From Algibacter sp. L3A6 (GTDB taxonomy: Bacteria; Bacteroidota; Bacteroidia; Flavobacteriales; Flavobacteriaceae), in NCBI RefSeq assembly GCF_009796825.1, contig NZ_CP047030.1, positions 1,277,501 through 1,341,500 of the forward strand: a stretch of 64,000 nucleotides of DNA, in the 5' to 3' direction. Position numbers and translations under genes: made by a program. The notes under the pieces were generated by a model. That model did no database searches. It worked only from the letters and a program-made list of their open reading frames with translations, and was not told where the DNA came from. Of this stretch, positions 46,277-54,664 are shown in pieces. Within the stretch, counting starts at the first letter, position 1. Every line of letters starts with the position of its first letter.

Positions 46277-47137
46277 CTACCAATCCTTATCGGTTTTAAC
46301 CTTAACACCCTTTACTTTTTCGGCATTCATTTTTTCTTGAACAGCTTGCTCTTGATTATTCATGGCTTCCAGCAAGTTTTTTATTTGCTGTGGAGACATT
46401 TGCCCTGGCTGCGGTTTTGGCTGTTGTTGCTCTTTTTTATCTTGATCACCATCTTTGCCTTTATCTTCCTTTTCATCTTTAGGCTTGCCCTCATCGTCTT
46501 TTTTATCATCGCCTTCTTTCTTGTCTTTATCGCCTTCGTCCTTCTTATCGTCTTTGTTCTCGTCGTCGCCTTTATCTTTATTTTCCTTATCTTCTTTATT
46601 GTCTTTATTATCCTTCTCGTCCTTTTGATCTTCGTTTTTATCTTTTTTATCGTCCTGATTTTGGTCTTCCTGATTTTGCTGCTCCTTAGCGCATTCTTTA
46701 GCCAAGCCTAAGTTGTAACGTGTTTCATCATCTGCAGGATTATTTCTTAACGCACTTTTAAAAGCTTCAACAGCTTCTTTACATTTTTTACCTTTCATTA
46801 AAATAGTTCCTATGTTATGGAATGCTTTATGTTTTTCAGATTTTGATGTTGCTGTTGTAGCAGCCTGTTCTAAACGAAATACAGCCTCATCAAAACTTCC
46901 TTTTGTATAATAGGCATTACCTAAATTATAAGCGCCTGCAATACTTTTTGGGTTTTCTGAAATAGCTTTTCTATATTCCATTTCGGCTAAAACATAATCG
47001 TCCTCATTCACTAAGTTATTCCCTTCGTAAACAAAATCGTTGGCTTTTTTAAGCGCTAATAACTGTGCCTTTTCTTCTTCTTGAGAAAAAGAAGACAGAC
47101 TTACCAATAAAACTATAAGTGTTGCTAAGTATTTCAT
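46277..47137 (-). CDS. batC: BatC: TPR protein with a long charged low-complexity segment
   Basis: 286 residues: signal peptide (SLSSFSQ-E), three to four TPR units (about 35-150), then an extreme low-complexity stretch at residues 152-238 made almost only of K, D, E, N and Q, then a proline/glutamine-rich bridge and a short helical C-terminus (MSPQQIKNLLEAMNNQEQAVQEK). The charged stretch should be disordered. The codon pattern here opens long spurious frames on the other strand. Member of the Bat operon, 55 bases after batB. Confidence 0.9.
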   Translation of the reverse strand: MKYLATLIVLLVSLSSFSQEEEKAQLLALKKANDFVYEGNNLVNEDDYVLAEMEYRKAISENPKSIAGAYNLGNAYYTKGSFDEAVFRLEQAATTATSKSEKHKAFHNIGTILMKGKKCKEAVEAFKSALRNNPADDETRYNLGLAKECAKEQQNQEDQNQDDKKDKNEDQKDEKDNKDNKEDKENKDKGDDENKDDKKDEGDKDKKEGDDKKDDEGKPKDEKEDKGKDGDQDKKEQQQPKPQPGQMSPQQIKNLLEAMNNQEQAVQEKMNAEKVKGVKVKTDKDW

Positions 47138-47192
47138 TTTTAAATTCTTCTATCTAAGATAAAAAACTCAGATTTTTTTGTTGTTAATGAAA

Positions 47193-48230
47193 CTATAAAT
47201 TCTCATTAAATAAATTCAATTTTTTCAACCAACCTGTTTTTCTTTCTAACAAGAAAACATCTATTAGTAATAAGAAAATCCCTAAGCCTAAAAACCACTG
47301 AAATTGATCTTTAAAATCGGCGAATTGTTTGGCCTCAAACTCTGTTTTGTCCATACCGTTTAATATCTCACGAATATGCTCGACAACATCATTTGTGTTT
47401 TTCCCGTTAATGTAAGCACCATTAGCTTCTTCGGCAATTTTCTTTAAGGTATCTTCATTTAAACGTGTAATTACCGTTTCACCTTGATTGTCTTTTTTAT
47501 AATTTAAAACAATACCATTTCTTTTAATAGGAATTGGACCTCCCTTTAAATCACCAACACCAATGGTAAATATCTTGATACCTTGTTCACTAGCTTGTTC
47601 AGCGTAAGCTAAAGCATCTTCACTATGATCTTCCCCATCTGAAATAATGATTAAAACACGATTGGTTTGCTCTTCATTATCAAAATAAGTGGTTGCTAAT
47701 TTTATGGCTTCGTTAATTGCTGTTCCTTGTGATGACAACATATCGGTATTCATGTTGTTTAAAAACATTTTAGCCGATCCATAATCTGTAGTTATAGGTA
47801 ACTGCGGAAATGCTTTACCTGCGTATGCAATAATACCAACACGATCACTGGCTAAATTATTGATAATTTGCGTTACCAATTGTTTAGATTTCTCTAACCT
47901 GTTTGGCGCAATATCTTCGGCTAACATACTTTTAGAAACATCGACTGCAAAAACAATATCGACCCCCTCACGTTTTACCGTTTCTAGTTTTGTACCCACT
48001 TTTGGGTTTACCAAAGCAATGGTTAAACACAAAAAAGCCAAACTTAAAACCACCACTTTTAAAATAGATTTAAACAACGATTTATTCGGGCTTAAACGCT
48101 TTAAAAGTTCTTTATCGGCAAACTTTTTTTGTGTACGGTATCTCCAAAATTGAAGTAACAAAAACAGCACAATTATTACAGGAATAATTGCTAGCGTCCA
48201 AAACCATATTTTTTCTTCTAATTGAAACAT
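47193..48230 (-). CDS. batB: BatB: von Willebrand factor A domain membrane protein
   Basis: 345 residues: N-terminal membrane segments (about 9-29 and 56-75), a VWA domain with an intact metal-ion-dependent adhesion site (D97, S99, S101 in AVDVSKSM; later ISDGEDH), and a C-terminal membrane segment (about 313-332). The VWA domain would lie in the periplasm. It is a paralogue of batA, from which it is separated by 89 bases carrying a short heptamer repeat. Confidence 0.93.
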   Translation of the reverse strand: MFQLEEKIWFWTLAIIPVIIVLFLLLQFWRYRTQKKFADKELLKRLSPNKSLFKSILKVVVLSLAFLCLTIALVNPKVGTKLETVKREGVDIVFAVDVSKSMLAEDIAPNRLEKSKQLVTQIINNLASDRVGIIAYAGKAFPQLPITTDYGSAKMFLNNMNTDMLSSQGTAINEAIKLATTYFDNEEQTNRVLIIISDGEDHSEDALAYAEQASEQGIKIFTIGVGDLKGGPIPIKRNGIVLNYKKDNQGETVITRLNEDTLKKIAEEANGAYINGKNTNDVVEHIREILNGMDKTEFEAKQFADFKDQFQWFLGLGIFLLLIDVFLLERKTGWLKKLNLFNENL

Positions 48231-48232
48231 GT

Positions 48233-48246
48233 ATCAGTTTTCAGTT
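48233..48246. repeat. Heptamer direct repeat between batA and batB
   Basis: ATCAGTT is followed by TTCAGTT, a two-unit heptamer array three bases upstream of the batB start codon. It resembles the five-unit array at 51914-51948. Confidence 0.5.
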
Positions 48247-48319
48247 TTTCAATATTCATTTCGCAGTTAAACTCGACACCTAAAATTGTTTATCGAGTTT
48301 GCTGCCGTCTAACTTCTTT

Positions 48320-49327
48320 TTAAACAAAACTCTTAAATAATGTGTTACGTAAAAGTAATTCTAACAACAACAAGAACCCTGCTAAAAGTACTAATGGTCT
48401 ATATTTTTCTTCGTAATTATAAAATTTAAACTCTTCAACATCTGTTTTTTCAAGCTTATTGATTTCACTATAAATTTCTTCTAATTTTTTATTATTTGTC
48501 GCTCTAAAATATTTTCCACCAGTTGCGGTAGCAATTTCTTTTAATAACGTCTCGTCTATTTCTACTTTAATTCTGCCGTATTGAAACTGCCCAGTTCTAG
48601 GGTCGATAGCCACAGGCGATAATGCCATACCATTTGTACCTAAACCAATAGTGTAAGTTTTAATACCGTATTCTATAGCTAATTCGCTAGCAATTTTTGG
48701 ATCTATAAATCCTGAATTATTAACACCATCGGTTAGTAAAATAATTACTTTACTTTTTGCTTTACTATCTTTTAATCTATTTACCGATGTAGCTAACCCC
48801 ATACCGATAGCGGTTCCACCTTCAATAATATTATTATACTCAATACTTTTTAAAGAGCGTAATACAATAGCTTTATCACTAGTAATTGGTGTTTTGGTAT
48901 AACTTTCTCCTGCATATTCTACCAAACCAATTCTATCGTTGGGACGGCCTTTTATAAATTCTGCAGCAACTTCTTTTAAGGCATCTAATCTATTTGGACG
49001 TAAATCTTTAGCCAACATACTAGCCGAAACATCTATAGCCATTACAATATCGATACCACGTGTTGTTTTTGTTTTAGACGAAACATCTACGGTTTGCGGT
49101 CTGGCCAACGCCATAATTAACAACGCTAAAGCCAATAGACGTAACACAAACATAATAGGCTTAAGTTTAGTTAACCAAGAACTAGTTACTTTAAAACCTT
49201 TTAAACTAGACATTTTTAACTCTGCCGTTTGCTTGTTGCGCTTAAACGCATACCATACAATTGCCAGAGGCAAAAGCAAGAACAACCAGAAAAATTCTTT
49301 ATTTACAAACTCGATCCCTTCAAACAT
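48320..49327 (-). CDS. batA: BatA: von Willebrand factor A domain membrane protein
   Basis: 335 residues: membrane segments near 12-28 and 57-76, a VWA domain with D99, S101 and S103 in AIDVSASM and LTDGVNNSG further on, and a C-terminal membrane segment (about 312-330). Its ATG overlaps the stop codon of the preceding gene by one base (TAATG), indicating translational coupling. Confidence 0.93.
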   Translation of the reverse strand: MFEGIEFVNKEFFWLFLLLPLAIVWYAFKRNKQTAELKMSSLKGFKVTSSWLTKLKPIMFVLRLLALALLIMALARPQTVDVSSKTKTTRGIDIVMAIDVSASMLAKDLRPNRLDALKEVAAEFIKGRPNDRIGLVEYAGESYTKTPITSDKAIVLRSLKSIEYNNIIEGGTAIGMGLATSVNRLKDSKAKSKVIILLTDGVNNSGFIDPKIASELAIEYGIKTYTIGLGTNGMALSPVAIDPRTGQFQYGRIKVEIDETLLKEIATATGGKYFRATNNKKLEEIYSEINKLEKTDVEEFKFYNYEEKYRPLVLLAGFLLLLELLLRNTLFKSFV

Positions 49328-51015
49328 TATTCTTCTGCTTTTTTAAGTTCAACTGAATTTAAAATACGCTCCACAATTTTATCGGCATACTCATCAGTTT
49401 TATTCCAGACAATGGAAATACGTTGTAAAATATTTTTAGATGAAAATTGAAGAATTACATATTTACCTTCATAAAACTCGTCGGAATTTAAAATAGGGAA
49501 ACTCGCCGTACCATGAGTTTTTAAACCTTCAGCACCGTTTGGCGTTGTAAACTTATCGTTTAATACAGCGATGTCGGTAACACCAGCCTGCTCTAACTGT
49601 TTTATAGCACCATTTTGAGCCTGTTCTAAATCAATATCTTCTTCTGGGTTGGCTTGTTTTAAAATTATTGTAGATACATCTACACTAAAGAAGTTTAACA
49701 AACTACCATAACTAAAACTCGTAACACTCATTTGAGCTTGAGCTTCTTCTGGAAGCTCTACCGTATTACGTTTTAAAACCTTTGGAGTTGTAATATTAAT
49801 TGGAGGCACACCGTATGCACTAGTTACCCAATCACCCTCTAAAAGCTCGATACTATCGTGACCAATAATGGTATCTTTAACATAACTAAAACCATATTTT
49901 AAAGAAAACCCAACAAAGGTTGCAATCATTAAAAACACAGCAATAACTACGGTTAAAATAATTTTATTACGCTTCTTTTTACGTGCTTGTTCTTCTCTAT
50001 ATTTTTCGTCTAAAAGCTTTTCTTCTTCTGTAGGTTCTGGCAAGGCTTCTTTTACGTGATCTATTTCTATATCAATTGTAGTTCTATCAATTTTTGCCAA
50101 TTCAATATCCGGCGCAGATTTAGCAAATTTCACTAAATCGGCACGTTTTAATATGCTTTCTAAGTTTTTTATATCTTCCTTACTTAAATCGACTTGATTT
50201 CCTTCCTTTAGGATGTTTAATCGTTTAATAAGTTCATCGGTTGTGCTTTCTAAAGCGCGATCGTAAACCTTTTCATCTAAATATTTTCTAATAATAAAGG
50301 TTAACTCAGAATAGTAATCTTTTAAATTCTCTTGTTCTAAATATGGACTTTCATCTAAATTCTTTAGAGCTAATTTTGCACGATCGTACGGTGGTAATAA
50401 GGCTATTTTTTCTTCTTCAGAAAGTGGTTTTTTACGCCAAATAAACCAATACAAAAGAAAGCCTACTGCACTAATAATTAAAAGTGTAATTAATAAATAC
50501 TTCCACCAATTACTAGCCGATTTTTCAACTTCAATAATGGGTTTTATATCGTAAAGCCCTTGTTTTGTTGTATCTACAACAACATTATTAACCTCAACCT
50601 TAAGCGAATCGGTAAAAAAAGTTTTTGTGCCAATAATTATTTTTTGTCTAGGAATAGTATAAGAACCCGAATCGAATTGAGTTAAGCCGTATTTTTTAAC
50701 AAGATTGTATTTGTCTTTATTTTTTAAAGTATCTACCGCATAAGATTCAATCATTTCTAAAGGAGAAAACGATTGTCCTTCCGGAAAAACAACTAAACTT
50801 GTAGTATCGGTTTCAACTTGAATATGATACGTAATTTGTTCGCCAATTTTTATAGATGTAGAATCTATTGCCGATGTAACTTGAGAAAAAGACAATAGAG
50901 AACATAGAAAAAAGAAACTAAAGGCGATTACAGCACGCCTCCCGATAATTTTTGAGCGACCTATGGCCAACTCCTGTTTATTTAATTCTATATTATGTAT
51001 AGTAATTTGTCTCAC
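49327..51015 (-). CDS. Bat operon membrane protein with central and C-terminal extra domains
   Basis: 562 residues from a GTG at 51013-51015. A hydrophobic export signal (about 28-45, VIAFSFFFLCSLLSFS) is followed by a BatD-like beta-sandwich (ITYHIQVETDTTSLVVFPEG), a membrane segment (about 172-192, LLITLLIISAVGFLLYWFIW), a helical DUF4381-like cytoplasmic region (YYSELTFIIRKYLDEKVYDRALESTTDE), a second membrane segment (about 350-368) and a beta-rich C-terminal domain of about 180 residues that I cannot place. The start is uncertain; an in-frame TTG 15 codons later also precedes the signal. It is 28 bases after the DUF58 gene. Confidence 0.82.
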   Translation of the reverse strand: MRQITIHNIELNKQELAIGRSKIIGRRAVIAFSFFFLCSLLSFSQVTSAIDSTSIKIGEQITYHIQVETDTTSLVVFPEGQSFSPLEMIESYAVDTLKNKDKYNLVKKYGLTQFDSGSYTIPRQKIIIGTKTFFTDSLKVEVNNVVVDTTKQGLYDIKPIIEVEKSASNWWKYLLITLLIISAVGFLLYWFIWRKKPLSEEEKIALLPPYDRAKLALKNLDESPYLEQENLKDYYSELTFIIRKYLDEKVYDRALESTTDELIKRLNILKEGNQVDLSKEDIKNLESILKRADLVKFAKSAPDIELAKIDRTTIDIEIDHVKEALPEPTEEEKLLDEKYREEQARKKKRNKIILTVVIAVFLMIATFVGFSLKYGFSYVKDTIIGHDSIELLEGDWVTSAYGVPPINITTPKVLKRNTVELPEEAQAQMSVTSFSYGSLLNFFSVDVSTIILKQANPEEDIDLEQAQNGAIKQLEQAGVTDIAVLNDKFTTPNGAEGLKTHGTASFPILNSDEFYEGKYVILQFSSKNILQRISIVWNKTDEYADKIVERILNSVELKKAEE

Positions 51016-51043
51016 GTTTATTTTTTTTAACTGCTAATACTAA

Positions 51044-51910
51044 TTATGCTCTATGTTTAAAATAGCCCAATAATTTTTTTACATAACTTTCGTCAACACG
51101 GCAATCTATAGCGCCTGCTCCCGATTTGGTGAAACTTTCTTTATAATATTTTGCCTTTTCGTGGTAGAATTTATTGTAATTCTTACGTACGGTTTTAGAT
51201 GATGTATTGACTAGCATAAGCTCGCCCGTTTCTTCATCCTGCATTTGTACAATACCTAAATTAGGAATATCCTCTTCACGTTTATCGTAAACACGAATAC
51301 CAGTAACATCGTGCTTTTTAGCAACAATTTTCATGGTTTGGTGGTAATCGTCTGCAATAAAATCTGAAAGCACAAAAGCAATTACTTTCTTCTTCATAAC
51401 ATTTTGCATGAACTTTAAAGCTTCTACTAAATTGGTTTGTTTACTTTCTGGCTTAAACTCTATTAATTCGCGAATAATGCGAAGTACATGCGAACGCCCT
51501 TTTTTAGGCGGAATATATAATTCTACCTTATCGGAAAATAAAATAAGTCCAATTTTATCATTGTTCTGTGTTGCCGAAAAAGCTAAAGTTGCTGCAATTT
51601 CTGTTACAACTTCATTTTTAAATTGATTCTCGGTTCCAAAAAGTTCTGATCCCGAAACATCAACCATAAGCATCATGGTAAGTTCGCGCTCTTCTTCAAA
51701 AACCTTTACATAAGGTTCGTTGTATCGAGCGGTTACATTCCAATCTATATTTCTAACATCGTCTCCAAAATTGTACTGGCGAACTTCACTAAAAGTCATA
51801 CCACGCCCCTTGAAAGTCGAATGATATTCACCTCCAAAAATATGATCAGACAGCCTACGCGTCTTAATCTCAATTTTTCGTACTTTTTTTAGTAATTCTT
51901 TAGTATCCAT
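51044..51910 (-). CDS. DUF58 domain protein of the MoxR/Bat operon
   Basis: 288 residues, soluble. The DUF58 block GRGMTFSEVRQYNFGDDVRNIDWNVTAR lies at about 34-61, followed by a VWA-like region with DVSGS (about 90). DUF58 proteins accompany MoxR ATPases almost everywhere and may be the MoxR client or adaptor. The gap to moxR (99 bases) holds a five-unit heptamer repeat. Confidence 0.94.
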   Translation of the reverse strand: MDTKELLKKVRKIEIKTRRLSDHIFGGEYHSTFKGRGMTFSEVRQYNFGDDVRNIDWNVTARYNEPYVKVFEEERELTMMLMVDVSGSELFGTENQFKNEVVTEIAATLAFSATQNNDKIGLILFSDKVELYIPPKKGRSHVLRIIRELIEFKPESKQTNLVEALKFMQNVMKKKVIAFVLSDFIADDYHQTMKIVAKKHDVTGIRVYDKREEDIPNLGIVQMQDEETGELMLVNTSSKTVRKNYNKFYHEKAKYYKESFTKSGAGAIDCRVDESYVKKLLGYFKHRA

Positions 51911-51913
51911 GTT

Positions 51914-51948
51914 TTCAGTTTGCAGTGTGCAGTCTTCAGTTAGCGGTC
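51914..51948. repeat. Five-unit heptamer direct repeat between moxR and the DUF58 gene
   Basis: TTCAGTT, TGCAGTG, TGCAGTC, TTCAGTT and AGCGGTC follow one another with exact seven-base period. The array begins four bases upstream of the DUF58 start codon. A shorter array lies before batB and a different heptamer between accB and accC. Confidence 0.7.
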
Positions 51949-52009
51949 AGAACATATCAGAATTCGAGTAAGCAGCTGCCTACTGAACATTGATTTACTG
52001 GTAACTTCT

Positions 52010-53011
52010 TTATGGTACTTCAATTTCGTTTACAATTTTTGTAATAATATCTACCGAGGTTACATTCTCTGCTTCAGCCTCGTAAGTAATACCAATTCTG
52101 TGACGTAACACATCGTAAACTACGGCGCGAACATCTTCTGGAATTACATAACCACGACGTTTAATAAAAGCGTAACATTTAGCTGCAGTTGCTAAGTTAA
52201 TACTACCACGTGGCGATGCTCCAAAGGAGATTAGTGGTTTTAAATCGTTAAGCTTATATTTTTCTGGATAACGTGTAGCAAAAATAATATCTAATATATA
52301 TTTTTCAATTTTCTCATCCATGTAAACCTCACGAGAAGCTGCTTGCGCTCTTAATATTTGCTCTACAGAAACTACAGGGTTTACTTTTTCCCAAGACCCT
52401 TTTAGATTAGAACGCATAATAAGTTGCTCCTCATCTAATTTTGGGTAATCTATAACTGTTTTTAGCATAAAACGATCGACTTGAGCTTCTGGTAACGGGT
52501 ATGTTCCTTCTTGCTCAACCGGATTCATAGTTGCCATAACTAAAAATGGTTTATCTAATTTAAAGGTTTCATCACCAATAGTAACCTGCTTTTCTTGCAT
52601 AGCTTCTAATAGTGCCGATTGTACTTTTGCTGGCGCTCTGTTAATCTCATCTGCCAATACAAAGTTTGCAAAAATAGGTCCCTTTTTTATCGAGAAATCA
52701 TTAATTTTCATGTTGTAAATTAATGTACCCGTAACATCGGCTGGCAATAAATCTGGTGTAAACTGAATACGACTAAAACTACCATCAACCGCTTGTGCCA
52801 AGGTATTAATAGCTAATGTTTTTGCTAATCCTGGAACACCTTCTAATAAAATATGTCCTTGCCCTAACAAACCAATAAGTAAACGCTCGACCATATGTTT
52901 CTGGCCCACAATTACTTTATTCATTTCTAGCATCAGTAAATCAACAAAAGCACTTTCTTTTTCGATTTTCTCGTTTATGCTCTTAATATCAATTGTACCT
53001 GTATCTTCCAT
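52010..53011 (-). CDS. MoxR family AAA ATPase
   Basis: 333 residues. Walker A is GVPGLAKT (58-65), Walker B VLADEIN (D120, E121). The downstream MATMNPVEQEGTYPLPEAQVDRFM sensor region is typical of MoxR. These ATPases act as chaperones that mature or assemble VWA-containing complexes; here the targets are probably the DUF58, BatA and BatB proteins. First gene of the eight-gene Bat operon. Confidence 0.96.
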   Translation of the reverse strand: MEDTGTIDIKSINEKIEKESAFVDLLMLEMNKVIVGQKHMVERLLIGLLGQGHILLEGVPGLAKTLAINTLAQAVDGSFSRIQFTPDLLPADVTGTLIYNMKINDFSIKKGPIFANFVLADEINRAPAKVQSALLEAMQEKQVTIGDETFKLDKPFLVMATMNPVEQEGTYPLPEAQVDRFMLKTVIDYPKLDEEQLIMRSNLKGSWEKVNPVVSVEQILRAQAASREVYMDEKIEKYILDIIFATRYPEKYKLNDLKPLISFGASPRGSINLATAAKCYAFIKRRGYVIPEDVRAVVYDVLRHRIGITYEAEAENVTSVDIITKIVNEIEVP

Positions 53012-53032
53012 TATTTTTATTAATTAAAAAGC

Positions 53033-53064
53033 CTAATATACAGCCCTTATTTGAGTCGTGCAAA
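53033..53064 (-). promoter_or_regulatory. Probable promoter of the Bat operon
   Basis: On the minus strand TTTG (53061-53064) is followed after 20 bases by TATATTAG (53033-53040), close to TAnnTTTG with one mismatch. Both elements and spacing suit a Bacteroidota promoter. The moxR ATG lies 21 bases further on. Confidence 0.5.
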
Positions 53065-53284
53065 TTGTTAATTTTTTTCGTGAGATGCTGTTAAAAATTG
53101 GTTAAAAATTAAAGTAAATTCAATGTTTTCGCACTTTAACCTATTATTATGATAAGAAATTCTTAATTATTTTTCAATTCGTTTTAGAAATAGACATATA
53201 TCTATAATTTTTCATCAAAGTTATTATCATAAAATTGTTTTAAGTATTTTTATACAAGAATTAAATGACGATAAATTAATAAGC

Positions 53285-54037
53285 ATGACTAAAACAGCCC
53301 TAATTACAGGCGCAACAAGTGGTATAGGCGAAGCAACAGCTTACGAATTCGCTAAACATGGCATAAAATTAATAATTTGTGGCAGACGGTTAGAACGCCT
53401 AAACACGATACAAAAAGCACTAGAACGCTTAACCGATGTACACATTTTAAATTTCGACATTCGTAATAAACAAAGTGTTATTGACGCTATTGAAAACTTA
53501 CCCAAAGATTTTAAAAACATAGACATACTAATTAATAATGCTGGTAACGCCCACGGATTAGACCCTATAAACGAAGGAAATCTTGATGACTGGGACGCCA
53601 TGATGGATATAAACGTAAAAGGCCTGCTTTACGTAAGCAAAGCTATTATTCCACAAATGACGGCTCGAAAATCTGGACATATTATAAACATAGGATCTTC
53701 CGCAGGCAAAGAGGTTTACCCCAACGGAAATGTTTACTGCGCAACTAAACATGCCGTTTTAGCAATTACCGAAGGCATGCGCATAGATTTAAATCCATTC
53801 GGAATTAAAGTTGGTGCCGTAAACCCAGGCATGGTAGAAACCGAATTTTCGCAAGTACGGTTTAAAGGAGATCCTGCGGCTAACAATGTTTACAAAGGAT
53901 TTAAAGCTTTACAAGCCAAAGATGTGGCTGATGTAATTTATTTTGCAATTTCTAGACCTGCACACGTAAACCTTGCCGACATTTTAATGTTTTGTACCGC
54001 ACAAGCAAGTAGCACTATTGTTAATAAAGAGTCATGA
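53285..54037 (+). CDS. Short-chain dehydrogenase/reductase (YdfG-like)
   Basis: 250 residues, classical SDR: coenzyme motif GATSGIGEA (8-16), NNAG near 86, catalytic serine in IGSSAG and YCATK (Y-x3-K) near 155. GRRLER after strand 2 suggests NADP preference. YdfG-type enzymes oxidise 3-hydroxy acids such as L-allo-threonine and serine, but the true substrate cannot be read from the sequence. Its stop overlaps the start of the next gene (ATGA), so the two are coupled. Confidence 0.92.
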   Translation: MTKTALITGATSGIGEATAYEFAKHGIKLIICGRRLERLNTIQKALERLTDVHILNFDIRNKQSVIDAIENLPKDFKNIDILINNAGNAHGLDPINEGNLDDWDAMMDINVKGLLYVSKAIIPQMTARKSGHIINIGSSAGKEVYPNGNVYCATKHAVLAITEGMRIDLNPFGIKVGAVNPGMVETEFSQVRFKGDPAANNVYKGFKALQAKDVADVIYFAISRPAHVNLADILMFCTAQASSTIVNKES

Positions 54038-54663
54038 TCGATTCCCTAAAACATCAATGGTTTCAGTTAGCAACAAAATTTACTAAAGATAATATTTTAG
54101 CAGAATCTCTATGGATAGAAATTAAAACACAATATGAGCTTAACGCGAGGTATTATCACAATTTTTCACATATAGACGCCATGCTAAAGCAAGCTGAAAT
54201 ACATAAAGAAGCAATAGAAAATCACGACGCTTTTTTATTTGCAATTTGGTATCATGATATTATTTACAAACCAAACAAACAAGACAATGAAGTTCAAAGC
54301 GCTGTTCTAGCTAAAAAAAGACTTAAAAAGCTACATTTAGAGCAAAACACATTAGAAAACATTGAACAGCTAATTATTTCAACTAAAAAACATAAAATTT
54401 TATTGGGTGAAAATTTTGATAACGCATTCTTATTAGATATCGATTTATCAATTTTAGGAAGCGACTGGAAAACCTATCAAAAATACACTGAGAACATCAG
54501 GAAAGAGTACCGCGTCTATCCTAGCTTTATTTACAATAAAGGAAGAAAACAAGTGCTACAAAACTTCTTAGAGCGCGAAACGTTATTTTTCACACACCCC
54601 TATCAATCTAAATTTGAAACTCAGGCCAGAAAAAATATTTTGAAAGAAATAGAACTACTATAA
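54034..54663 (+). CDS. Predicted HD superfamily metal-dependent phosphohydrolase (COG4339)
   Basis: 209 residues. The metal site is visible: H42 and H46 in YHNFSHIDAM, the pair H74-D75 in WYHDIIY, and a later acidic pair in LDIDLSILG. The spacing and the surrounding text match the small HD family COG4339, whose substrates are unknown. It overlaps the SDR gene by 4 bases, and one base separates its stop from the next gene. Confidence 0.88.
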   Translation: MIDSLKHQWFQLATKFTKDNILAESLWIEIKTQYELNARYYHNFSHIDAMLKQAEIHKEAIENHDAFLFAIWYHDIIYKPNKQDNEVQSAVLAKKRLKKLHLEQNTLENIEQLIISTKKHKILLGENFDNAFLLDIDLSILGSDWKTYQKYTENIRKEYRVYPSFIYNKGRKQVLQNFLERETLFFTHPYQSKFETQARKNILKEIELL

Positions 54664-54664
54664 A

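Noticed and set aside
46337..46711. 124-residue hydrophobic frame on the plus strand opposite batC
   Set aside because: It is the mirror of the K/D/E-rich batC linker (codons rich in A and G), made of F, L, I and V only, with no leader or family features.
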